Shown here: piece by piece, positions 1-9,900 of the stretch
How the letters are laid out: every line of letters starts with the position of its first letter
How positions within the stretch are numbered: the stretch's first letter is position 1
Assembly: GCA_902800815.1 (NCBI GenBank)
Contig: CADCGB010000002.1
Span: forward strand, 124,001-188,000
Direction of reading: 5' to 3'
DNA: 64,000 bases
Source: Fibrobacter succinogenes
GTDB lineage: Bacteria; Fibrobacterota; Fibrobacteria; Fibrobacterales; Fibrobacteraceae
Made by a program: the position numbers and the translations under genes
The notes under the pieces: generated by a model
Seen by the model: the letters and a program-made list of their open reading frames with translations, nothing else
What the model was told of the DNA's origin: nothing
Databases searched by the model: none

Positions 1-211
1 ATGCCTTCTTCAGGTTCTTGGAGCGGGCATCCTGTTTCTTCTTCTCTTCGGCGACTGCCGCTTCGATCTTTTCGAAGTCCGAAGCGTTCACCTTCGACAC
101 CTGCGTCAATACCTTGACGCCGTTGTCGCGCAGAAGTTTCATCACGAGTTCACTCTTGACCCCGTGTTCCTTAGCCCAATCGACCGGTTTGATCTGTTCT
201 TCAATACTCAT
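1..211 (-). CDS. infB: Translation initiation factor IF-2, N-terminal fragment
   Basis: Only the first 70 codons lie in the window; the gene runs off the left edge. The protein begins MSIEEQIKPVDWAKEHGVKS and continues with ELVMKLLRDNGVKV, the small helical IF-2 N-terminal domain (known family feature), followed by a charged Lys/Glu/Ala stretch typical of the IF-2 linker. The GTPase core would lie outside. It follows nusA by 38 bases on the same strand, the usual nusA-infB order, which strengthens the call. ATG at 209-211 is the start. Alternative identity is unlikely given context, but the catalytic domain cannot be checked here. Confidence 0.85.
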   Translation of the reverse strand, partial: MSIEEQIKPVDWAKEHGVKSELVMKLLRDNGVKVLTQVSKVNASDFEKIEAAVAEEKKKQDARSKNLKKA

Positions 212-249
212 TAATTAGCCTGTTTATTGATCCCATTTATTGGAGGAGA

Positions 250-1467
250 CTAGCCTTCTTCTCCCTGTTTTTCTGCATTAGCAAAGAGGGATTCAGCCTT
301 GCTTACAGCACTGTGGCGGAGTTCGTGCGCACGCGGAGCCAAGACCTGGGCCTTAGCATCGGCGTCCTTCTCGGACCATTCCTTCTCGCCAAACACGTCG
401 AGGTCGCGTTCCACGAGCTGGGAAGCAAGCTTCACGTTCTGGCCGTTCTTGCCAATCGCCTGTGCGAGGTTATCGTCGTTGATAACCACCACCACGCGCG
501 AAGTGCCCTGCACTTCGTTGAGCATCACGACGTTCGCCGGAGAGAGCGCACGGGTGATGAAAGTCTGGATATCCGGATTCCACTGCACGATGTCGATGCG
601 TTCGTTGCCGAGTTCGCGGACAATCGTCTGCACGCGGGCACCCTTCATACCGACGCATGCGCCCACCGGGTCAATCTTCTCGTCACGGGAGTACACGGCA
701 ATCTTTGCACGGTAACCCGGTTCGCGGGCAACGCCCTTGATTTCCACGGAGCCTTCGTAAATCTCGGGAACTTCCTGGCGGAAGAGTTCCTTGAGGAATT
801 CGCCACTTGCGCGGGAAAGCACCACCTGTGCACCGTTCTTCGCGGATTCTTCCACGCGGGCGATGACAGCCTTCACGGACTGGCCCTGCACCAGGCGTTC
901 GTGACCAATCTGTTCGCGGGGCGGAATCATGGCTTCGGTCTGCTTGCCCAGGGAAACGATCACGTTGCGGCCTTCGAGGCGGAGCACTTCGCCGCTGATC
1001 ATGGAACCGATGCGGTCCTTGTAGGTGTTCATGATCTTCTGGCGTTCAGCGTCGCGGATCTGCTGGGTCAAAAGCTGCTTGGCGGTCTGGATGGCCTGAC
1101 GACCGAAGGAGGTGGTCGGAACTTCCATTTCGAGGAAGTCACCCGGCTGGGCGTCCTCGTTGTATTCCTGCGCCTCGGCGACGAGCATGTAGCCTTCGTC
1201 CATCTCCTCGACTTCCTCGGCGGTCATGTTCGGGTCGTAGTCCGGGTAGTCGTCCACCACTTCGACGCGGAGGAACACGTGGATTTCGTTCGTTTCCTTG
1301 TCGATATCCACTTCAATCTTCTTGTCGATGTGCAGGTACTTGCGTGCGGCAGAAATCAGGGCCTGCTTGAGGGCGCCCTCGATGACGGAGTCGTCCATGT
1401 TCTTGGCGTCCATCACTTCCTTGAGCACTTCAACCAGATTAACCTTGGGTTCGTTCTTTTTAGCCAT
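250..1467 (-). CDS. nusA: Transcription termination/antitermination factor NusA
   Basis: Binds RNA polymerase and nascent RNA and modulates pausing, termination and antitermination. The 405-residue protein has the N-terminal RNAP-binding domain (about 1-125), an S1 domain (about 135-200, GSMISGEVLRLEGRNVIVSL), then two KH domains (about 205-345, with DPVGACVGMKGARVQ and AIGKNGQNVKLAS). It stops about 90 residues short of the E. coli form because the C-terminal acidic repeats are absent, which is common outside Proteobacteria. ATG at 1465-1467 is preceded by AGGAAGG. It lies 14 bases after rimP and 38 before infB on the minus strand, the classic rimP-nusA-infB operon. The tail KQGEEG is short and charged. 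Confidence 0.97.
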   Translation of the reverse strand: MAKKNEPKVNLVEVLKEVMDAKNMDDSVIEGALKQALISAARKYLHIDKKIEVDIDKETNEIHVFLRVEVVDDYPDYDPNMTAEEVEEMDEGYMLVAEAQEYNEDAQPGDFLEMEVPTTSFGRQAIQTAKQLLTQQIRDAERQKIMNTYKDRIGSMISGEVLRLEGRNVIVSLGKQTEAMIPPREQIGHERLVQGQSVKAVIARVEESAKNGAQVVLSRASGEFLKELFRQEVPEIYEGSVEIKGVAREPGYRAKIAVYSRDEKIDPVGACVGMKGARVQTIVRELGNERIDIVQWNPDIQTFITRALSPANVVMLNEVQGTSRVVVVINDDNLAQAIGKNGQNVKLASQLVERDLDVFGEKEWSEKDADAKAQVLAPRAHELRHSAVSKAESLFANAEKQGEEG

Positions 1468-1481
1468 TTTAGACCTTCCTA

Positions 1482-1928
1482 TTATATTTGTACATCCACT
1501 TTCGCAACAAGCACCTCGGAGCGGGGAACGACCACGTCGCCCGCATTACCCTTGAGGGTGAGCGTCAAACTTTCTTCGTCTGCTGCCTTGAGCTTGCCCG
1601 TAACGGGCTTGCCGGTGCTGCGCGTGACCCGCAAAAAGCGACCGATGTTGCGGGTAAAATCTGCGACCGACTTCAAGGGGCGGTCCAACCCGGGGGACGA
1701 AACTTCGAGCGTGTACGCCCCCTCGATAATCTCCGGATCCAGGTCGAGGGCATCGGAAAGGTGACGGCTCACGTTAGAGCAGTCGTCAATCGTGACGCCT
1801 TCGGGCTTGTCGATATAGAGGCGGAGCGTCTTGCGCTTGCCCGCACGGAACATATCCTGTTCCACCAACGTGACGCCTGCGGCCTTGCACGCCTCGGCGA
1901 TTAGCGAATCCAACTTGCCAGTTACCAA
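1482..1928 (-). CDS. rimP: Ribosome maturation factor RimP
   Basis: Assembly factor for the 30S subunit. The 148-residue protein shows the RimP N-domain (LRLYIDKPEGVTIDDCSNVS then DPEIIEGAYTLEVSSPGLDR), with the family-typical E-V-S-S-P-G-L-D-R-P motif around residues 75-84, and a C-terminal small beta domain (VTRSTGKPVTGKLKAA). Length matches the family (about 150). The start is probably TTG at 1926-1928, with GAGGT six bases upstream on the minus strand; no ATG gives a full N-domain. First gene of the rimP-nusA-infB operon. Confidence 0.95.
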   Translation of the reverse strand: MVTGKLDSLIAEACKAAGVTLVEQDMFRAGKRKTLRLYIDKPEGVTIDDCSNVSRHLSDALDLDPEIIEGAYTLEVSSPGLDRPLKSVADFTRNIGRFLRVTRSTGKPVTGKLKAADEESLTLTLKGNAGDVVVPRSEVLVAKVDVQI

Positions 1929-2028
1929 ATAGACCTCGTATAATAAACGGCGTTCGTATACGGCCCCGAAATCTGCTCATTTTAGCCGAAATCGGGTCCA
2001 CGAACGTCAGGACGCACCAAATAGAGAA

Positions 2029-2049
2029 AATTTTTTGCCTTTAGGCAAC
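2029..2049 (-). terminator. Rho-independent terminator after the LPP20-like lipoprotein gene
   Basis: Read on the minus strand, TTGCC-TAAA-GGCAA is followed by a run of A/T (AAAATTTT). The stem is short (five pairs). A GC-rich inverted repeat (CCGGCCTTGCCGG) sits just before it and may lengthen the hairpin. It lies between the stop at 2094 and the rimP start region. Confidence 0.55.
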
Positions 2050-2093
2050 CGGCAAGGCCGGAAACAGGGGCTATTGGAGGGGGAAAGCGGGGC

Positions 2094-3134
2094 TTACTTT
2101 ATAGTCCAGCGTTCAAGTTCCTTCCACCAGTCGGCAAGCAGGTCACCCTTCTCGATGCTGTTCACCAACTTCTGCTTGGCCTCTTCCTCGTCGAAGCGAC
2201 CTACACCCTTGAGGGTAGCCCCGAGGGTAAAGTACGTTTCGCCCTTGCAGGAACTGCCGTTCAGGGCCACCACCTCGGTACAGGTGACGCCAAGCCCGCC
2301 TTCCTTACACTTCGGGTCCGAAAGTTCAAGGCTCAGCACGAGTCCAATTTCACAAGCGGAATCCAGCACCGTCTGCAGGAACACCTTCTTGGAAAGTTCC
2401 TGGAAAATCTTCGCGCCTTCCTCGGCCTCGAGCACGCCCTCGAAGTAAATATGGTAGCGGCTCTTGAATTCCTTGTAGCCTTCCTGGGCCTTCTTGTAGT
2501 TCTCCTCGATTTCCACCTGGTTGTCGGCAACACCGAGAGACTGCAGTACCAAGGCGGATTCCCTGTAACGGGAATAGGCGGCAGTCATCTTGTCGTAGTT
2601 TGCGAACTTCTCGAGCGGGTGGTTAGTCATCTCGAGTACAGCCATCGAGGACACCAGTGCGTCGCGAGCACTCTGGTAATCCTCGCGGAAGGGCTTAGCC
2701 GCATCGGTTTTCGCCATGCAGGCCACTACGCCGACAACACCCTGACGGGCAACAGTCTCCAGCACGCGCACGTCCTGGCGGTTCCTAATGGTAGCGGAAA
2801 CCTGCGAGGTACGCTCGTACGAAGACGTCACGCTCTCCTTGCCTTCGGCATTCACGTCAGAGCCAACCTGAGCCTTGCTGATCGACGTGACCGAGCTCTG
2901 AATCTGGATGGCAATCTGGTTCACCGCATTCTCGAGAGCGTGGTCATAATCGCCCGCAAGGCCCGAACCGCGGAGGTTACCCTCGGGGCAAGTAAACAGT
3001 TCAAGTTCGTGGGATACCGGCACCTGCGGTGGCGGAGGGGGCGGCGGAGTCTGCTGCACGACTTCCTTCGAAGAACACCCGAGAAGGATCAGGGCCATAC
3101 CGCCCACAGCAAATACATTACGCGAGAGTTTCAC
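2094..3134 (-). CDS. LPP20-like outer-membrane lipoprotein, function unknown
   Basis: 346 residues. The signal peptide ends in a lipobox (LILLGC, Cys20), followed by a proline-rich tether with seven consecutive Pro (about 31-37). Residues about 50-140 contain GSGLAGDYDHALENAVNQIA and a Ser/Thr-rich beta region, resembling LPP20/FlgT-type lipoprotein domains (family inference). The C-terminal half is mostly helical and holds four Cys. The start is GTG at 3132-3134 with AGGAG upstream; TATATTAC about 30 bases upstream could be its -10 element. It is a single gene between rimP and the SagB-like gene. No enzymatic motif was seen. Confidence 0.7.
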   Translation of the reverse strand: MKLSRNVFAVGGMALILLGCSSKEVVQQTPPPPPPPQVPVSHELELFTCPEGNLRGSGLAGDYDHALENAVNQIAIQIQSSVTSISKAQVGSDVNAEGKESVTSSYERTSQVSATIRNRQDVRVLETVARQGVVGVVACMAKTDAAKPFREDYQSARDALVSSMAVLEMTNHPLEKFANYDKMTAAYSRYRESALVLQSLGVADNQVEIEENYKKAQEGYKEFKSRYHIYFEGVLEAEEGAKIFQELSKKVFLQTVLDSACEIGLVLSLELSDPKCKEGGLGVTCTEVVALNGSSCKGETYFTLGATLKGVGRFDEEEAKQKLVNSIEKGDLLADWWKELERWTIK

Positions 3135-3251
3135 GATTCACTCCTAAAAGCACTGTTTTACACAGGTAATATAACTTAAAAGAAGGGTTAGTGAATTTTT
3201 CTTAACAGAAAATATTGTGAAAACGTAACGAAAAGTAGCCCAAAACGCAGG

Positions 3252-4679
3252 CTAGCGGCCTACGAGCACTTCAGAGAGGATACTTTCGCCCTCGGGCAGG
3301 CGGAGCGCCTTCTTGAGTTCTGCCTCGCAGTAGAACGGTTCGCGACGGGCGAACTTGCCGAGCCCGCGGGCCGATTCGCGCAGGATTTCGGCGACGTACC
3401 CCGCGTTCATGTTCAGGTAGCGGTAGGCGCGTTCGCCCAGCATGTTGCCCGCCTCCTCGAGGTCTGCCGTAAAGATAACCGCGAACGAGACGTTCTCTAC
3501 GGATTCGGCGCACAGGTGCACACGTGCAAACTTTTCACGGTCACTGAAGTTTGTCTGCAAGAAGAGCGACTTCTTTACGGGCAGGTAGCGGTACAATCCC
3601 GGATAAACTAACTGCACGTCGAACGAAAGCACCCAGATTTTCAGGAGGCCCGCGCCGAATGCGTTCAGGTTGCAGATTTCCATCCAGCGGAGCACCGTAG
3701 AAAAGTCGTCGAGCGAAGCCTTCCAGGGTTTAAAGCTACGGAAACTCACCGCGCCGGGTCCGAGAAACTCGTACTCGCGGAAAAAGTATTCGTTCGGGAA
3801 CTTGAGCGGCGTAAGCGGGAATTCCTCGCCCTTGAAGGGGCTTGCCACCACGCGGCAAACCTTCATGCAGCGCGAAAGGTCGGTAATGCATTCCACGCGG
3901 TTCTGGAGCATGAACCGCGCCATGTAGCGGTTCTCCGCCTCCGGAGATACCGGGTGCATCTCCCCGCGGTTGCTATAGGCAAATTCAGATACGGTCTCGT
4001 ACTTCTTGAGCGCCTTGGGCATTATGCAAAGGGCGGCAAGCGGGACTTCGGAAGGCGAAAGCGAGAGCGCCACCGCAACGTCGTCGTCCACGAACGCGCT
4101 GAACGGGATGGCGATACCCCCAAGCGACTTCGCGAGGATTGCAACAAGCCCGGCGTAGCTGCCCGCATCCAGCTGCAACTCCCTGTAGGCAGATTCCTTG
4201 TACCGCCAGACAACACGGTCGAGGATACCCGTAAAGAAGAGGGTTATGCCCGCCACTTGCATAATCTCGTTCGGCGGGAAGGCCGCCTTCAGGTTCTCGA
4301 TATTCGAGCGTCGCGCCTTCGCGTTTTCGGCAGGCAATTCCACAAGTTCGTCTGACGTGGGGTCGAAATAATAGAGCCCGTCGGGGATGTTCTGGCCCTG
4401 CAAAAGCGTGTACACCCCGATGGAGCGCAAGCCATCGGCACACACGTCGTTCTTTAACTGAGAAAACACTCGGTTGAGCATCGAGGAGGGCTCGCCCACC
4501 AGCGAAAACAGGTCGCCGTCCAGCGCCTTCGCATGGTTCTTGGAAACGGAATAGCGCTTGGCCCCCGCAAAACTCTTGTCAGAAGGCATCCGCTGTTCCC
4601 AATGCAGCGTCACGGGATCCCCCGCCGAGCGGGGCGACTTTCTTATGGATTCATGATACGCGATTGAGAATGATGCCAC
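3252..4679 (-). CDS. SagB/ThcOx-type tandem nitroreductase-fold oxidoreductase
   Basis: About 475 residues containing two nitroreductase-fold halves. The first (about 40-215) has AKRYSVSKNHAK, then FTGILDRVVWRYKESAYREL followed by LDAGSYAGLVAILAKSLG, the helix pattern of SagB/ThcOx flavoenzymes. The second half (about 250-475) repeats it: AVIFTADLEEAGNMLGERAY, then NMNAGYVAEILRESARGLG. Characterised relatives use FMN to oxidise azolines to azoles in peptide natural products. No YcaO, precursor peptide or protease gene is nearby, so the substrate is unknown. The likely start is GTG at 4677-4679, four bases after TATATTTT (minus strand), matching the short-leader pattern seen elsewhere in this window; an upstream TTG at 4683-4685 is possible. 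Divergent from the GH5 gene. Confidence 0.75.
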   Translation of the reverse strand: MASFSIAYHESIRKSPRSAGDPVTLHWEQRMPSDKSFAGAKRYSVSKNHAKALDGDLFSLVGEPSSMLNRVFSQLKNDVCADGLRSIGVYTLLQGQNIPDGLYYFDPTSDELVELPAENAKARRSNIENLKAAFPPNEIMQVAGITLFFTGILDRVVWRYKESAYRELQLDAGSYAGLVAILAKSLGGIAIPFSAFVDDDVAVALSLSPSEVPLAALCIMPKALKKYETVSEFAYSNRGEMHPVSPEAENRYMARFMLQNRVECITDLSRCMKVCRVVASPFKGEEFPLTPLKFPNEYFFREYEFLGPGAVSFRSFKPWKASLDDFSTVLRWMEICNLNAFGAGLLKIWVLSFDVQLVYPGLYRYLPVKKSLFLQTNFSDREKFARVHLCAESVENVSFAVIFTADLEEAGNMLGERAYRYLNMNAGYVAEILRESARGLGKFARREPFYCEAELKKALRLPEGESILSEVLVGR

Positions 4680-4685
4680 GCCCAA

Positions 4686-4877
4686 AATATACTTTGTTTT
4701 TCGGGAGAATAAATTGCACGACTCATCTATTTATGATGTTTTTGTATACAAAAAACGTGATTTTCCTCAAAATATCGTAAAACACTTGATACACTTTGAT
4801 ACATTTCGTCTCATTGAAAGAGTCTCCCAAAAGCGCATTTACATATATTAGGGTACGTAAGTAAAAAGAGGTATACT
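4686..4877. promoter_or_regulatory. AT-rich divergent promoter region with palindrome and direct repeat
   Basis: Separates the SagB-like gene from the cellulase. It holds a perfect 16-base palindrome TTTTTGTATACAAAAA at 4739-4754. A direct repeat around TTGATACA / TTGATACA at about 4787-4805 lies 30-50 bases further on. A candidate -10 element TATATTAG is at 4844-4851 with AAGAGGT as ribosome binding site for the cellulase; TATATTTT at 4684-4691 (minus strand) serves the SagB-like gene. No gene was seen in it. Confidence 0.55.
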
Positions 4878-6812
4878 ATGCTTTTCAAGAAACTACTCCC
4901 CATCTCCGCAGCCGGTCTCTTTGCCCTCGGCACCATCGCCTGCGGCGATTCCGAATCGTCCGCCCCCTCCGCCACGGATAACAGCCAGGTCCTCCCGGAT
5001 TCTACCACCACGCCGGTAGACACGACCACCACGCCGCAAGACACGACACCGAAAACCGAGCCTGTCGTTATCCCGCCCACTACGGGCGCGGGCCTGCTTA
5101 TCGACGACCTCGAGGATGGCGACGGCGGCACACTCATCGGATCGGGCTGGTACACCTACGACGACAACGATAACGACGGAGCATCTGTTATCACGACCCC
5201 TAACGTGAGCGACGAAGGATATCCGCTCCCGACCGCAGCGGACAACGGCACCCTGTACGCATTTACCGTCAACTACACGCTCGACAAGGGCGAATACGCC
5301 TACGACCCGTACGTGGGCTGGGGCCTCATTGTCCCCGACTCCATCGACTGCAGCCGATTCGGCGGCATCAGCTACTGGTACAAGGGCGGCAAGCACGAAA
5401 TCCACGTGGAAACAACCGACGTGATGGACTACGACGTGCATCTCGCCACGGTTCCCGCATCCCGCACCTGGAAGCAGGTAACCATCCGTTTCAAGGACCT
5501 CGCGCAAGGCGGCTGGGGCGAAGAAGTCGAATTCGACGCCTCGCATATCAGGGCAGTCAGCTTCCAGGCCAAGGGCAACAAGGTGACCGACTCGGTCTCC
5601 ATCGACAACCTCTACTTCCAGGACACGAGCGAAGTCGTGAAGGATATCGCCGACATGCAGATCAGGGATCCGCTCATTCCCGAAGTGACCATCGGTGACA
5701 TCGCCATTGCAAACCCGCTCCAGGAAAAGGCAATGAAGTACCTCAACAAGGGCATCAACATCACCAACTGGCTCGAAGAAGACAAGACCCTGTTCAAGGG
5801 CGTATTCAAGTTCGACGAATCCGACATCAAGCTCATGGCCGAAAACGGGATCAAGTCGCTGCGCTTCCCCATCGACCTTGACCACTACACCACCAACCGC
5901 GACGAATTCGTCGCCGACACCACCGGAACCGTGGAACTCGCATTCGACGACACGAACCTCTTCGCCGTGCTCGACTCCTTCGTGGAATGGACCGGCCGTA
6001 ACGGCATGTCGTTCGTAATCGACTACCACGAATACGACAACAGCTACAACTCGAAGAGCGCGAAGGACCCGAGATACACCAAGATGATGGCAACCGTATG
6101 GAAGCACGTGGCCGCGCACTACGCAGACAACGAGCGCGAAGACATCTTCTACGAACTGCTGAACGAGCCCGACATGAGCAAGGGTGCCGTAAAGTCCGAA
6201 ACCTGGCGCCTGGCTGCACAGGAAGACATCGATTCCATCCGTACCGTCGATACGACCCACACGATTATCTTCGGCGATGCGTCGTGGTACTCCATTGAAC
6301 TTCTTTCGCAGGGCGAGCCGCTCAACGACAACAACGTCATCTACGCCATCCACACCTACGAACCGTTCGTCTTCACACACCAGAGCGCCAGCTGGGCCGA
6401 GACGAAGACCATCAAGAACCTGATGTTCCCCTACGACAAGGAAAAATGGTCCGAGTACAGCGCCGACTTCGGCGTGACCAAGGGCACCGTCAAGTGGGTA
6501 AAGGACGCCGTGAAGAACTACTATATGAACGGCAGCAAGGAAGCCATCCTGAAGATCGTTCTCCCCGCGAAGGAATGGGCCGTGAAGAAGAACGTACCGG
6601 TCATCATCAACGAGTTCGGCGCCTACAACCTGAAGACAGACAAGCAGTCCGTGCTCAACTACATGACCGCCATGAGGGAAATCAGCGACACGCTCCAGAT
6701 TCCGCTCACGCACTGGGGCTACACCGGCGGCTTCTCGCTGTTCGAATCCACCGACGGCGTGAAGGGCACCCAACTCATCGAGGGCATGAAGGAAGCCTAC
6801 GGCCTGGAATAG
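4878..6812 (+). CDS. Secreted lipoprotein cellulase, CBM11-like module plus GH5 catalytic domain
   Basis: 644 residues. Lipobox signal (ALGTIAC, Cys22) and a Thr/Pro/Asp linker (about 25-72), then a beta-sandwich module (about 75-250) beginning LIDDLEDGDGGTLIGSGWYT, which resembles CBM11 beta-glucan-binding modules. A GH5 barrel follows (about 285-640): KGINITNWLEE, LRFPIDLDHY, DYHEYDN, YELLNEPD with acid/base Glu430, and VIINEFGAY with nucleophile Glu579. Both catalytic residues are present. Expected activity is endo-beta-1,4-glucan hydrolysis; mannanase or xyloglucanase activity cannot be excluded within GH5. ATG has AAGAGGT upstream. It ends in its own terminator, so it is probably monocistronic. 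Lipid anchoring would keep the enzyme on the cell surface. Confidence 0.88.
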   Translation: MLFKKLLPISAAGLFALGTIACGDSESSAPSATDNSQVLPDSTTTPVDTTTTPQDTTPKTEPVVIPPTTGAGLLIDDLEDGDGGTLIGSGWYTYDDNDNDGASVITTPNVSDEGYPLPTAADNGTLYAFTVNYTLDKGEYAYDPYVGWGLIVPDSIDCSRFGGISYWYKGGKHEIHVETTDVMDYDVHLATVPASRTWKQVTIRFKDLAQGGWGEEVEFDASHIRAVSFQAKGNKVTDSVSIDNLYFQDTSEVVKDIADMQIRDPLIPEVTIGDIAIANPLQEKAMKYLNKGINITNWLEEDKTLFKGVFKFDESDIKLMAENGIKSLRFPIDLDHYTTNRDEFVADTTGTVELAFDDTNLFAVLDSFVEWTGRNGMSFVIDYHEYDNSYNSKSAKDPRYTKMMATVWKHVAAHYADNEREDIFYELLNEPDMSKGAVKSETWRLAAQEDIDSIRTVDTTHTIIFGDASWYSIELLSQGEPLNDNNVIYAIHTYEPFVFTHQSASWAETKTIKNLMFPYDKEKWSEYSADFGVTKGTVKWVKDAVKNYYMNGSKEAILKIVLPAKEWAVKKNVPVIINEFGAYNLKTDKQSVLNYMTAMREISDTLQIPLTHWGYTGGFSLFESTDGVKGTQLIEGMKEAYGLE

Positions 6813-6843
6813 GATTTCATAGGATTTCTCCTCCTAACAAAAG

Positions 6844-6874
6844 CGCTGTGCGGGCAACCGCACGGCGTTTTTTT
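6844..6874 (+). terminator. Rho-independent terminator after the GH5 gene
   Basis: CGCTGTGCGG-GCAA-CCGCACGGCG forms a 10-pair stem with one G-U pair, followed by seven T. Confidence 0.9.
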
Positions 6875-6905
6875 CTTTTTTATGGGTTCTTAAGCGCGAA
6901 TTTCC

Positions 6906-6913
6906 TACATTTA
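6906..6913 (+). promoter_or_regulatory. TACATTTA promoter element seven bases from the start codon
   Basis: TACATTTA ends seven bases before the ATG at 6921, and there is no Shine-Dalgarno sequence. It matches the TAnnTTT pattern seen before several genes here and implies a very short or absent 5' leader. Confidence 0.5.
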
Positions 6914-6920
6914 TAAGACA

Positions 6921-9900
6921 ATGCTCTTTGACGTGAAAAGACTTTCCGCGAAGGTCGCGGCTACCCTTGCAGGCGTAATGCTGTTTGCAGGGGCTGCAGG
7001 CGCAGCCGGTTTCTACGGCAACCAGAGCGACATCAAGTGGAAAACCGCTGACACGAAGCATTTCCAGTTTATTTACCCGCAGGAATACACCGAGCACGCC
7101 TCCGCGCTCTCCGCCTACGCGGAAGCAGTCTACGATTCGGTGGTGGGCCGCTACAAGAAGGACCTGCCGGGTCGCGTGAACGCAGTGCTCAACAACGCGC
7201 TCTACAGCAACGGCAGCGCCGTCCCGAGCGAAAATGCAGTGAACCTGTGGCTCACCAACTGGGATTTCAAGATCCGTAGCAGCCACGGCTGGCTCGCCGA
7301 TGTCATCACGCACGAATTCAGCCACCTGGTGAGTATCGAAAACGGGAGCAAGTTCAAGCCGAGCATCTACGGCGTGCAGTTCAGTTACACCGACTACTAC
7401 AACGAGCGTACGACAAGCGACTTCATGACGCTCATTCCCTTCACGCTGCAGCCGCTCTGGTTTGCGGAAGGTACGGCGCAGTTCGAATCGAGCCGCATGG
7501 GCTTTGACGCCTGGGACACGCACCGCGACATGTTGTTGCGCGTTGCGGCCCTCAACGATAGTCTACTTCCGCTCGAATACATGCACGACTTTTCGGATAA
7601 CTCGCTGTTTGCCGAACTCGGGCCCTACACGCAGGGGTTCTCGCTCGTGCTCTACATCTCTAAGCATTACGGCGAAGACGCTGTCCCCAAAATCTGGACT
7701 GAACTTTCGAAGCCCTACCGCGTAACGCTCGACGGAGCACTCAAGAAGATTCTCGGGATTAGCGAGAAGCAACTCTATGAGGCATGGAAGAAGGAAATCA
7801 CCGAGGCGTACAAGGCGCAGAAGGATTCTCTCGGCCCGCTCGTCGAAGGCAAGAAGATTACCGCCGAAGCCTTCTGGCAGGACTTCCCCGTTGTCGCGGG
7901 CAAGCACCTCTACGGCGTTTCCAATTTCGGCGGACCGTGGTTCGACGGTGCGGTTTTCAAGATGCCGCTGGAACCGGATTCCGCTTCCGTGGACTCTACC
8001 GCAGCGGATAGTAATAAGGTTGACGGTGTTGAAATTGGGCAGATTTCCATCGAGGAAGAGGAAAGCGATTCGACCATTGATATAGGCGACTACGCGAAGA
8101 GCGGTTTCCGCGCCAAGAAGCCCTGGTTCGACAAGGGCATCGACGTGTACGACGCCCCGGAGAAAGGCCCGATTCTCGCCTACGTGACTTTCCAGAACCG
8201 CGACAAGGACGGACACGCTCACTTCGACATCGCGGTGAGCGACACGAACAAGAACAAGCTGAACCTCACCCACCTCGTGGACGCGGTCTACCCGGCATTC
8301 AGCCCCAAGGGCAACGAAGTCGCCTTCGTGCGGCGCGAACCCTACAGCACGCGCTTCGTGCTGAGCAAGGTTCCCTTTACCGCGGACTTCAGCGAATACA
8401 CGGCAGAAGACCCCATCGACATCTACGTTCCCGACGCGAAGTTCAGGTACTACAATATCTATAGTCCCAAGTACAGTCCCGATGGCAAGCGCATCGCCTT
8501 CAGCTTCTTCGACGACGTGCATCGCGGTATCGCCGTGATAGACGCAGACGGCAAGAACATGAAGGTCGTGAGCACCGAGGGCTACGACGAGCGCGACGTG
8601 AACTGGATTGACGACAGCAAGATTGTGTTCGCGAGCAACAGGAACGGAATCTTCAACCTCATCGAGAAGAACATCGATACCGGGAACGAACGCCCGCTCA
8701 CGAACGTGGTCGGCGGCGCATTCACCCCGGTACTCGCAGGCGACACACTCTACTTCACGCAGTACGACAAGGACGGATTCTCGCTCTACAAGTTGCAGTA
8801 CACGAGCGTCGCGATGATAAACGACACGACGATGAACGTTACGGAACGTGACAGCGTATTGCAGGTCGCCGATACAGTATGGAACAACTGCGCGGATTCT
8901 ATTGCAAAAGACTCTATCGCCGCCACGCAGTTCCAGAGTGACAGTACCCAGAGCAATGCAGTTGCAAACTGCACACCAGAACCGACCATCACGATGCGCG
9001 ACAGCACCATCAAGATTCTTGACACAACATACACGGTGACACAGAAGCCCGCCCCGAGCGAAATCGTGCTCAAGGGCACTCTCCCGCCCAGAATCGAGAA
9101 GCATATCGAACTCGAAAGCCGCGAATTCGCCGGCACCGAACGCGACTACAAGCCCATCCCCACCGTACCACTATTCATCCCGATGATTGCCTTCAACGAG
9201 AACGCCCCCGACCTCACCGTATTCGGAGAAGGGCAACTCAAGGCAAAGATCGGGCTTGCCGCCATCCTTGCCGACCCGCTCAAGAAGAACGTCATCCAGA
9301 TTGGGTTCATGCTCGAAGTCGGCAACGGGATTGACTACATCAACTCGGGTGGTCTCAACCCCAAGCAGGAGAAGGAATTCTTCGTCTCGTGGGAAAACAG
9401 GAGCACACCCATCGACCTCGGTATTTCGTACACCTACGCGAACTACACGAGCAGGGATACTGTACGCTACGAGGACGTACGCGCCCACGACGGCGACAGC
9501 CTCGGCGTAAACAACTACGCCGTCCCGATGCAGGCGATTGTCGCGATGGCGGGCTACAGCCCGTTCAAAAGCGTTGACACGCTGCAGGTCGCCGTCGGCT
9601 ACGACTGGGCAGACTTCAACCTGTACGAAGACGACTTCGCATGGACCTACCAGAAGCGAATCAGCGCGACGGCCCTCTTCGGGCTCTATGGTGACTCCGA
9701 GGGCGAAGACGGCACAGGCATCAGCGGGCAGGGCGACGGCGCCGTAATATCGTACCAGTATTCCAACAGCGACCTGTTCCGCCCGGGAACATTCGCCGAA
9801 AGTTTCTACGTCACCGAGAGCGGACAGGCGAAGCCCAAGTACAGGAACTTCAACATCCACGAATTCGGCCTAAGCCTCTACGGGAGTGTCCAGAGCCCGC

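Noticed and set aside
313-1764. Long open frame (483 codons) on the plus strand opposite nusA and rimP
   Set aside because: It is a mirror of the GC-rich codon pattern of nusA/rimP, rich in His, Leu and Val, has no known domain and spans two genes of a conserved operon.
4893-6773. Open frame of 626 codons on the minus strand opposite the GH5 gene
   Set aside because: The GH5 reading frame has intact catalytic residues; the opposite frame is a low-complexity Val/Gly/Asp product without motifs.
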